From: Candidatus Rhodoferax bjergmarkensis
GTDB taxonomy: Bacteria; Pseudomonadota; Gammaproteobacteria; Burkholderiales; Burkholderiaceae_C
Reading direction: 5' to 3'
Length of the DNA: 64,000 nucleotides
Assembly (NCBI GenBank): GCA_016708345.1
Contig: JADJFX010000035.1
Coordinates: 186,001-250,000, forward strand
Both the position numbers and the translations under genes were made by a program. The notes below the pieces were generated by a model, which did no database searches, had not been told where the DNA came from, and saw only the letters and a program-made list of their open reading frames with translations. Positions 57,251 through 64,000 of the stretch are shown piece after piece (the first letter of the stretch is position 1; each line of letters opens with the position of its first letter).

Positions 57251-58045
57251 CTAACGAACAATGCCGCGCTGAGGTGACGATTGCTCCAAAAATGAGAGCA
57301 TCAGCGCAACATCGGGTGAGGACTCCGGGCTGGTTTTGACCAAATCCGCAATACGCTCACAGGCTTGCGCCAAAGTCAGGTGGTCTCGGTACAGCACCTT
57401 GTGCATGGCTTTGACCGCGGCTATCCGCTCCGCTGAAAAGCCGCGCCGACGCAGGCCCTCAAAATTCATGGACCGCGCCCGCGCCGGTTGCCCCTGCGCC
57501 ATCACAAAGGGCGGCAAGTCGGCCAGCAGCACCGAGCCGACCGCTGTCATGCTGTGGGCACCAATTTTGACGAACTGGTGAACCCCGGTAAAGCCACCCA
57601 AAATCACCCAGTCACCCACGTGGACATGACCGGCCAGGGTGGATGTGTTGGCAAATATAGTGTGATTGCCCACCACGCAGTCATGCGCCACATGCACGTA
57701 AGCCATCATCCAGTTGTCGCTGCCGACACGGGTGACACCTTGGTCGCCCGGCGAGCCAATATTGAAGGTGCAGAACTCGCGGATGGTGTTGCGGTCGCCA
57801 ATGACCAGTTCACAAGGCTCACCCGCATACTTTTTGTCCTGGGGAATCGCGCCCAGAGAATTGAATTGGAAAATGCGGTTGTCACACCCGATGGTGGTGT
57901 GCCCTTCGAGCACGCAATGCGGACCAATGGTGGTGCCAGCGCCCACCTTGACGTGGGGACCAATCAGCGTGTAAGGGCCCACGGTTACCGAGCTGTCAAG
58001 CTCGGCAGCAGGATCAACAATGGCCGTTGCATGGATCGCGGTCAT
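57251..58045 (-). CDS. lpxA: UDP-N-acetylglucosamine acyltransferase
   Basis: 264-residue left-handed beta-helix enzyme that adds the first acyl chain in lipid A synthesis. Hexapeptide repeats run through residues 5-190; the catalytic His lies in VAHDCVVG; the C-terminus is alpha-helical. ATG 58045 (MTAIHATAIVDPAAE) is chosen because the longer reading overlaps fabZ. Six bases before lpxB. Confidence 0.97.
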   Translation of the reverse strand: MTAIHATAIVDPAAELDSSVTVGPYTLIGPHVKVGAGTTIGPHCVLEGHTTIGCDNRIFQFNSLGAIPQDKKYAGEPCELVIGDRNTIREFCTFNIGSPGDQGVTRVGSDNWMMAYVHVAHDCVVGNHTIFANTSTLAGHVHVGDWVILGGFTGVHQFVKIGAHSMTAVGSVLLADLPPFVMAQGQPARARSMNFEGLRRRGFSAERIAAVKAMHKVLYRDHLTLAQACERIADLVKTSPESSPDVALMLSFLEQSSPQRGIVR

Positions 58046-58055
58046 GGGTGCCCCC

Positions 58056-58496
58056 TTATTTGACAAAGCGCATGGCGCAGGTTAACTCGGCTTCCACCGC
58101 AAGTTCACCGTCAACCGTGGCACGGGTCTTGTATTTGAAAATACCGGACTTCTGTCGCAGCAATTCCGCATGCAGAATCAGCTGATCACCGGGCTCCACC
58201 GGGCGCTTGAACCGTGCGCCGTCAATACCGGCGAAATAGTAAATATTATCGTCACTGGGAGAGGCGTCCATCGCATCAAACGACAGGAGCGCAGCCGCTT
58301 GGGCCAGGGCTTCAAGCATCAAAACACCCGGCATCACCGGGCGTCGCGGAAAATGCCCTTCAAAAAACGGTTCGTTGATGGTCACGTTTTTCAAGGCCTT
58401 GATGCTCTTGCCCTTCTCGATCTCCAGCACCCGGTCGACCAACAAAAAGGGATACCGATGGGGCAACTGCTTGAGAATTTTGTGAATGTCCATCAT
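58056..58496 (-). CDS. fabZ: (3R)-hydroxyacyl-ACP dehydratase
   Basis: 146-residue hotdog-fold enzyme dehydrating 3-hydroxyacyl-ACP in fatty-acid synthesis; it competes with LpxA and LpxD for the same substrate. LPHRYPFLLVDRV and the catalytic His/Glu in FEGHFPRRPVMPGVLMLEALAQ. Two adjacent ATGs (58496 and 58493) are possible starts. Eleven bases before lpxA. Confidence 0.96.
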   Translation of the reverse strand: MMDIHKILKQLPHRYPFLLVDRVLEIEKGKSIKALKNVTINEPFFEGHFPRRPVMPGVLMLEALAQAAALLSFDAMDASPSDDNIYYFAGIDGARFKRPVEPGDQLILHAELLRQKSGIFKYKTRATVDGELAVEAELTCAMRFVK

Positions 58497-58564
58497 GTTA
58501 TTTTTTGCGGGTTGGGGACAATGCCTGCAAACATTGCAATGCAAGGCGCTGTCCCACAGAGTGT

Positions 58565-59539
58565 TTAGTTTTTCAGCTTTTCTTCCAGCGCACGAATTCG
58601 ATCACGCAAGCTGTGCAGTTGTTTGAGCGAGGCTGCATTTTTTTCCCAGGTAGCGTTGTCATCCAGGGGAAAAAATCCAGTGTAATGCCCCGGTTTTCGC
58701 ACGGAACGTGTGACCACCGTGGCTGCCGAAATGTTGACGCCATCTGCCAGCGTGAGATGGCCCAGCACGTTGGCAGAGCCGCCGATGGTGCAATGCGCGC
58801 CAATGGTCGTGCTGCCCGCAACGCCCGCGCAGCCTGCCATGGCCGTGTGGTTCCCGATGTGGACGTTATGCGCGATTTGAATCAGGTTGTCCAGCTTGAC
58901 GCCATCACCAATGGTGGTATCTTGCAAAGCACCCCGGTCAATGCAGGTATTGGCACCGATTTCAACGTCGTTGCCAATGCAAACCGCACCCAACTGTTCG
59001 ATTTTTTCCCAGGTACCTGCATTCGGTGCAAAGCCAAAACCATCGGCACCGATGACCACACCAGGGTGCAGCAGACAGCGCTCGCCAATGATGCAGTCCT
59101 CACCCACCGTCACGCGCGATTTGAGCTCGGTTTCGGCCCCGATGCGGGCCCCGCGTTCAACCACACACAAGGCCCCAATGCGGGCCAGTGGGTGAACGAA
59201 TGCATCAGGGTCAATCACTGCACTGGGATGAATCTGCGCAGACTGGGCGCGCGGCAGACTCTTCTTCCAGAGCTTCGTGACGCGGGCAAAATACAAATAG
59301 GGTTGCTCAACCACAATGCAGGCACCCCGGGCCAATGCAATGTCGCGCATTTGAGGGCTGACAATGACACAAGCCGCCTTGGAGCTTGCCAATTGGCTTT
59401 GGTACTTGGGGTTGCTGAGGAAACTCAGTTGCCGGGAGGTCGCAACTTCAAGGGGTGCCAGCCCCTCCACCATGAGGTCAGAATCCCCGTGCAACGCCCC
59501 CCCGAGAGACTCAACGATGGTGCCCAGACTTATCGCCAC
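58565..59539 (-). CDS. lpxD: UDP-3-O-acylglucosamine N-acyltransferase
   Basis: 324-residue hexapeptide acyltransferase adding the second hydroxyacyl chain to the lipid A precursor. N-terminal uridine-binding domain (LSFLSNPKYQSQL), beta-helix with the catalytic His in IQIAHNVHIGNHTAMAG, and a C-terminal helix with a coiled coil. Located between skp and fabZ as usual. Confidence 0.97.
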   Translation of the reverse strand: MAISLGTIVESLGGALHGDSDLMVEGLAPLEVATSRQLSFLSNPKYQSQLASSKAACVIVSPQMRDIALARGACIVVEQPYLYFARVTKLWKKSLPRAQSAQIHPSAVIDPDAFVHPLARIGALCVVERGARIGAETELKSRVTVGEDCIIGERCLLHPGVVIGADGFGFAPNAGTWEKIEQLGAVCIGNDVEIGANTCIDRGALQDTTIGDGVKLDNLIQIAHNVHIGNHTAMAGCAGVAGSTTIGAHCTIGGSANVLGHLTLADGVNISAATVVTRSVRKPGHYTGFFPLDDNATWEKNAASLKQLHSLRDRIRALEEKLKN

Positions 59540-59561
59540 AAGTCACCTGCCTTCAACATCG

Positions 59562-60080
59562 TTATTTGTAGCCACCCGAATTGAGTACCTTGATGACCTT
59601 GTCGGTAATGTCATGCTTGGGATTGACATAGACCGCTTCCTGCAAGATAAGGTCGTATTTTTCGGCCTCTGCAACATGTTTCACAACCTTGTTGGCGTTT
59701 TCAATCACCTGTTGCAACTCCTCGTTTTTTCTGGAATTGAGGTCTTCCTGAAATTCACGGCGTTTACGCTGAAACTCACGGTCTTGATCAACCAGTTGCC
59801 GCTGACGGCTGGCGCGTTGCCCCTCTTGCAGGGTGTGAACTTCTTTGTCCAGCTTCTCAGCCGTTGTTTTCAGATTGGCCCCAAGTTCGACCAATTCTTT
59901 TTCGCGCTTGGCAAATTCTTGCTCCAGCTTGACCTGCGCAGCCTTGGCGGTGCTAGCCTCTTTGAAAATTCGATCGGTGCTGACAAACCCGATTCGGAAT
60001 TCTTGAGCCTGAACAAGGGCGCAGGTCAGCAAGCTGGCCAGCAAGATGCCGATACGGCAGCGTCGTAAAACATGGTTCAT
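59562..60080 (-). CDS. skp: Periplasmic chaperone Skp (OmpH)
   Basis: 172 residues with a signal peptide (1 to about 25, ending VQA-QEF). The mature part is a long charged coiled coil (ELGANLKTTAEKLDKEVHTL and onwards), the tentacle domain that holds unfolded outer-membrane proteins on the way to BamA. Start overlaps the bamA stop by one base. Confidence 0.94.
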   Translation of the reverse strand: MNHVLRRCRIGILLASLLTCALVQAQEFRIGFVSTDRIFKEASTAKAAQVKLEQEFAKREKELVELGANLKTTAEKLDKEVHTLQEGQRASRQRQLVDQDREFQRKRREFQEDLNSRKNEELQQVIENANKVVKHVAEAEKYDLILQEAVYVNPKHDITDKVIKVLNSGGYK

Positions 60081-62380
60081 TAGAAGGTCGTTCCAATCTG
60101 AAATTGCACGGGCTGAATTCTATCGCCATCAAACTTCTGAATCGGTTTGGAGAATGCCAAGCGCAAAGGCCCCACGGGTGATATCCAGCTGATACCAACG
60201 CCAGCAGAAGCGCGCAAGCTGTTGGCGTTGTTGTTGATGGGCAAATTAGCCCCCTCTCCGCCAACCATTCCAGCATCCATGAAAGCGTACATCCGCAAAG
60301 TGCGATCATTGCCCGCGCCGGGAAATGGTGTCAGCAACTCAGCATTCAAATTCATTTTTCTGGTTCCGCCCACCGAAGAGCCACTGACATCCTTCGGACC
60401 CAGACTGGACTGCTCAAAACCACGCACGGAACCCAGACCACCACCATAAAAATTCTTGAACACCGGGAACAAACGATTAGCTGCTGCTTTGCCCCAACCA
60501 AACTCACCGTTGAACGCAGCGGTGAATTGCTTGCTCAAGGGGATGAACTCCTGGTATTGGTAGGTGGCGCGCAAGTAGCGAGCATCGCCAACAACCGACA
60601 ATTCTGCATTGGCACGCTGGAGCACTCCCGAGTTGGGTGCCATCGCGCTGTCACGGCGGTCACGGCCCCAACCTACGGTCAAAGGATAAGCGGAGCTGTC
60701 ATAGCCATACTCGTTGGCGTAGTCAAGGTAGGACAGTGGTAAAGACGTGCCCGGCACGATGGTCGTTCGCTCAACGCCACCACCGAAATACACCGTATCG
60801 GTTTCTGTGAATGGCACACCAAAGCGCAAACTACCGCCGGAGGTTTGCAACTGGTAGTAGTTCTGGTCTTGGTACGGACTGCTTGTCCGATAGTAGAAAT
60901 CGAGGGTACGGGAGACGCCATCCGGCGTGAAGTAAGGATCGGTTGTGTTGAAAACTACCACCCGATTGACCTTGCTGGTATTGAGCTGCACACCCAGCGA
61001 GTTGCCGGAGCCGAAGGCGTTTTCTTGTTTGAGGCCAAATGACAATCCAAGCCCTTCGCCACTGGAATAACCGGCCCCCAAACTCAGGCTGCCCGTCGGC
61101 TTTTCAATCACGCTCAGCGTCAGATCGACCTGATCCTGTGAACCAGGCACTTCCTGGGTCTCGATATTGACATCACCGAAGTAGCCTAAACGATCAACCC
61201 GGTCACGTGACGCCTTGATTTTGTCACCGTCGTACCAAGAGGCTTCTAGCTGCCGGAATTCACGGCGAACAACCACATCACGGGTGCGGTTGTTGCCAGC
61301 GACATTGATTTTTCTAACATAGGCCCGGCGGGACGGATTCGCCTGCAAAACCAGAGCAACACTGTTGTTGCTGCGGTCAATTTCAGGTCGCGCCTCCACC
61401 CGCGCAAAAGCGTAACCAAAATTTCCAAAGTAGTCGGAGAACGCCTTGGTTGTTTTAGCCACCTCATCAGCGTTATAGGCATGACCGGGTCGAATCGTTA
61501 TCAAAGACTTGAACTCGTCGTTTTTGTCCAGGTAATTGCCTTCGAGCTTGATACCACTCACAATAAAACGCTCACCTTCTGTGATGTTGATCGTGATGGC
61601 AATGTCGGACTTGTTGGGCAAAATCGCCACCTGTGTGGACTCCACCTTGAACTCCAGATAGCCACGCGTCAAATAATACGAACGCATGGTTTCAATGTCG
61701 GCATTGAGCTTGGCGCGCGAGTACCGATTGGCTTTGGTGTACCAGCTCAACCAGCCACCGGTGTCCAGATCAAACAGATTGCGCAACGTGGACTCTTTAA
61801 AGACCTTGTTGCCAACAATCCGTATTTCATTAATTTGTGCAGGCTCACCCTCCACCACGGTAAACGTGAGGTTGACCCGATTGCGCTCAATCGGTGTAAC
61901 TGTTGCCACTATTTCTGCCGCGTACAAACTGCGGTTGATGTACTGCCGTTTGAGCTCCTGTTCGGCGCGGTCAAGTTGTGCTTTGTCAAAGGGACGACCA
62001 TCGGCCAGCCCCACATCACGCAAGGCCTTTTTGAGAACATCCTTGTCAAACTCGACCGTCCCGACGAAATCGACCTCGGCCACGGTGGGGCGCTCCTCCA
62101 CCACAATCACCAGCACATCGCCATTCACTTCAATTCGAACGTCCTTGAACAAACCAAGACCAAACAAAGCACGAATGGCAGCCGAGCCTTTTTCATCGTT
62201 GTAGACATCACCGACTCGAACCGGCACCGATATAAACACAGTGCCAGGTTCTACCCTCTGCAATCCTTCGATACGAATATCTCGCACGGTAAACGGACTG
62301 ACCGCCCAAGCCGCACCGGCAACAAAAACCAAGGAAGCCGCAGCAGTTGCCAGGCACCATTGAGATCGAATAAATTGCAT
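60080..62380 (-). CDS. bamA: Outer-membrane protein assembly factor BamA
   Basis: 766 residues. Signal peptide 1 to about 26, five POTRA domains (to about residue 350; the first starts FTVRDIRIEGLQRVEPGTVF), and a C-terminal 16-stranded beta-barrel (from about 440) with the conserved GGGLGSVRGFEQ loop and a terminal Phe. Folds and inserts beta-barrel proteins in the outer membrane. Order rseP-bamA-skp-lpxD-fabZ-lpxA-lpxB is classical. Confidence 0.98.
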   Translation of the reverse strand: MQFIRSQWCLATAAASLVFVAGAAWAVSPFTVRDIRIEGLQRVEPGTVFISVPVRVGDVYNDEKGSAAIRALFGLGLFKDVRIEVNGDVLVIVVEERPTVAEVDFVGTVEFDKDVLKKALRDVGLADGRPFDKAQLDRAEQELKRQYINRSLYAAEIVATVTPIERNRVNLTFTVVEGEPAQINEIRIVGNKVFKESTLRNLFDLDTGGWLSWYTKANRYSRAKLNADIETMRSYYLTRGYLEFKVESTQVAILPNKSDIAITINITEGERFIVSGIKLEGNYLDKNDEFKSLITIRPGHAYNADEVAKTTKAFSDYFGNFGYAFARVEARPEIDRSNNSVALVLQANPSRRAYVRKINVAGNNRTRDVVVRREFRQLEASWYDGDKIKASRDRVDRLGYFGDVNIETQEVPGSQDQVDLTLSVIEKPTGSLSLGAGYSSGEGLGLSFGLKQENAFGSGNSLGVQLNTSKVNRVVVFNTTDPYFTPDGVSRTLDFYYRTSSPYQDQNYYQLQTSGGSLRFGVPFTETDTVYFGGGVERTTIVPGTSLPLSYLDYANEYGYDSSAYPLTVGWGRDRRDSAMAPNSGVLQRANAELSVVGDARYLRATYQYQEFIPLSKQFTAAFNGEFGWGKAAANRLFPVFKNFYGGGLGSVRGFEQSSLGPKDVSGSSVGGTRKMNLNAELLTPFPGAGNDRTLRMYAFMDAGMVGGEGANLPINNNANSLRASAGVGISWISPVGPLRLAFSKPIQKFDGDRIQPVQFQIGTTF

Positions 62381-62428
62381 TTTTATATATTAAGAAGTCA
62401 TAAAGTGTCGAAGGTCGACACCATGAAT

Positions 62429-63790
62429 TTAGCCAAATAGGCGGGTGAAATCGTTGAACAGCGCAATAGACATCATGAGCAACAGCATGGCAACACCACC
62501 GCGCTGTAAGCGCTCCATCCAGACATCAGACACAGGCTTGCCGGTGACTCCCTCCCAAAGATAATACATCAGGTGCCCACCGTCCAAGACCGGCAGCGGC
62601 AGCAGGTTCAAAACCCCCAAACTCACACTGATCAAGGCCAAAAATGTCAGGTACTGCGTCAGCCCCATGCTGGCGGACTTGCCGGCATAGTCAGCAATCG
62701 TCAAGGGACCGCTGAGGTTTTTGAGTGCAGCCTCACCCATCAGCATTTTCCCCATCATTTTGAGCGTCAATGCCGCCACATCCCAAGCGCGAACCGCTGC
62801 GCGCCACAATCCATCGACCACGCCGTACCTCGTCATCACGAACTCAGGGGTGGCACCGACATACGCACCAATTTTCCCAACCATCACTTCACCCTCTTGC
62901 CTGATCTCAGGTGTCACTGTCAGTTCCAAAATACGTCCTGCACGTTCGATTTTCCAAACTGTAGCGACAGCTTTACCGTTCAGAACACTGCCCCGAATCA
63001 ACTGGCGCAGTTGCTGGCCATCCACCACCGGGGCGTTCCCGACCTGTTTGACCACGTCACCGTCCCGCAATCCAGCTTGATCGGCTGCTGAGCCGGCCAT
63101 GATTTCGCCCATCACCGGCAAGGTAAACGGCCCCACAATCCCAATTTTTCGAAAAAGATGGGCGTCTGCGTCTACACCCTGCAAGCCGCTGAGTTTGAGC
63201 ACAAACTCGCTACTCAAGCCTTGTGCAGTTCCGGTCACCGCCAAGCGAACGTCATGCCCCTCCAGCGCACCCTTGGTCAAAAACCAGCGCAAATCTTCAA
63301 AGGAGTCAACTTCTTGCAACTCACTGCCATCAAATCCGACTCTTTGCACCCGCTCTCCACCCACCAAACCAGCCCGTTCTGCCACCGACCCCGCTTCGGG
63401 GCTCGCCAGAATTGCGGCGGGTTGCTGCACACCAATCCAGTTGACGGCTGTATACAGCAAAACCGCCAACAACAAATTTGCCATCGGGCCCGCTGCCACA
63501 ATAGCCACACGCGAGCGCAATGGCTGGGTATTGAAAGCCAGATGCCGTTCCTCCAGGGCCACAGGTGCCTCACGCTCGTCAAGCATCTTCACATAGCCCC
63601 CGACCGGGAAGGCCCCCAGAACAAACTCGGTTGGCGAACCCTTGGGTTGCCATCGAAACAAGGTAAACCCAAATCCGATTGAAAAACGCAGCACCTTGAC
63701 ACCACAAGCGACAGCCACCCGATAGTGACCGTACTCATGCACCGCAATCAACAGTCCGAGCGCTGCCAAAAAAGCTACAAGTGTCAGCAT
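62429..63790 (-). CDS. rseP: Site-2 intramembrane protease RseP
   Basis: 453-residue inner-membrane zinc metalloprotease of regulated proteolysis; in E. coli it cleaves RseA to release sigma-E. The zinc motif HEYGH (His18, His22) lies in the first helix, two PDZ domains occupy about 120-300, and LLPLPVLDGGHLMYY in the C-terminal helices holds the third ligand Asp. Located between dxr and bamA, as in most betaproteobacteria. Confidence 0.97.
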   Translation of the reverse strand: MLTLVAFLAALGLLIAVHEYGHYRVAVACGVKVLRFSIGFGFTLFRWQPKGSPTEFVLGAFPVGGYVKMLDEREAPVALEERHLAFNTQPLRSRVAIVAAGPMANLLLAVLLYTAVNWIGVQQPAAILASPEAGSVAERAGLVGGERVQRVGFDGSELQEVDSFEDLRWFLTKGALEGHDVRLAVTGTAQGLSSEFVLKLSGLQGVDADAHLFRKIGIVGPFTLPVMGEIMAGSAADQAGLRDGDVVKQVGNAPVVDGQQLRQLIRGSVLNGKAVATVWKIERAGRILELTVTPEIRQEGEVMVGKIGAYVGATPEFVMTRYGVVDGLWRAAVRAWDVAALTLKMMGKMLMGEAALKNLSGPLTIADYAGKSASMGLTQYLTFLALISVSLGVLNLLPLPVLDGGHLMYYLWEGVTGKPVSDVWMERLQRGGVAMLLLMMSIALFNDFTRLFG

Positions 63791-63811
63791 ATTGACTCCA
63801 AGATCGATGGA

Positions 63812-64000
63812 TCAAACACCCACACGACCAACCACCCGGTTGGCTGCATTGCGCGACAACGCATCCAGTGCCAACAAATCCTCCAGCGACTGGGGGATGG
63901 CTGTGGCAACGGATTCCAGTGTTTCCAGATTAACCCCATGGATTTGATCAAAACGGATCTTTCCGTCAAGAAACGCCGCCACTGCGACTTCATTGGCAGC
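63812..64000 (-). CDS. dxr: DXP reductoisomerase, C-terminal part (cut by window end)
   Basis: The last 62 residues of 1-deoxy-D-xylulose 5-phosphate reductoisomerase, the second step of the MEP isoprenoid pathway. The reading AANEVAVAAFLDGKIRF, followed by a C-terminal helical tail ending NRVVGRVGV, matches the Dxr end. The 5' part lies beyond the window. It precedes rseP by 21 bases. Confidence 0.85.
   Translation of the reverse strand, partial: AANEVAVAAFLDGKIRFDQIHGVNLETLESVATAIPQSLEDLLALDALSRNAANRVVGRVGV

Overview
This 64 kb window is chromosomal DNA from a betaproteobacterium of the order Burkholderiales, most likely family Comamonadaceae (Rhodoferax/Polaromonas-like). I base this on gene order (gyrA-pheA-tyrA-aroA/cmk-rpsA-ihfB-lapAB-hldE-hldD; dxr-rseP-bamA-skp-lpxD-fabZ-lpxA-lpxB-rnhB), protein similarity recalled from memory, and short interspersed repeats that I associate with this family. 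No database search was possible. No tRNA, rRNA, CRISPR, IS element or prophage was seen.

Layout. 0-13 kb (+): DNA gyrase A, the aromatic amino-acid branch ending in an AroA-CMK fusion, ribosomal protein S1, IHF-beta, LapA/LapB, the heptose genes for LPS core, and a ComEA-like protein. 13.3-19.1 kb (+): a five-gene sensory cassette: a 7TM/HPt/CheA-type kinase, a shortened membrane MCP, two CheX-like proteins (one fused to a receiver without its Asp) and a CheY. 19.3-21.9 kb (+): molybdate transporter modABC. 22.1-30.7 kb (+): a group 3d NAD-reducing [NiFe] hydrogenase (hoxFUYHW) with hypA, hypB, a short hypF and hypE; hypC and hypD are absent here. 30.9-36.5 kb (+): a TPR protein, then a solitary periplasmic binding protein, a PAS/HisKA_2 kinase and a response regulator. 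36.5-43.1 kb (-): a hypothetical protein, a cation diffusion facilitator, three small membrane proteins and a TetR-HlyD-FtsX-ATPase exporter operon. 43.2-49.9 kb: glmM, folP, ftsH, rlmE, yhbY (+), a DUF4149-type gene and greA. 49.9-57.2 kb (-): carB, carA, an RNA methyltransferase, rnhB, lpxB. 57.2-64 kb (-): lpxA, fabZ, lpxD, skp, bamA, rseP and the 3' end of dxr, i.e. the lipid A/outer-membrane assembly cluster.

Main discoveries. (1) A ~51-55 bp repeat with core GCTATnnnTTTnATAGC followed by TGCTTGCGCA occurs nine times plus one partial copy. Copies lie inside the coding sequences of aroA, lpxB, an RNA methyltransferase and a DUF4149-type gene, and one supplies the stop codon of folP. In all four minus-strand genes it is read in the same antisense frame, giving peptides of the form A-x-x-x-x-A-Q-x-A-I-(K/V)-x-I-V. 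(2) aroA also carries a second GC-rich repeat that adds about 29 residues relative to E. coli AroA. (3) The CheA-like/CheX/CheX/CheY cassette looks like an undescribed non-canonical chemosensory pathway. (4) HypB has its histidine-rich nickel tract inserted inside the G domain instead of near the N-terminus.
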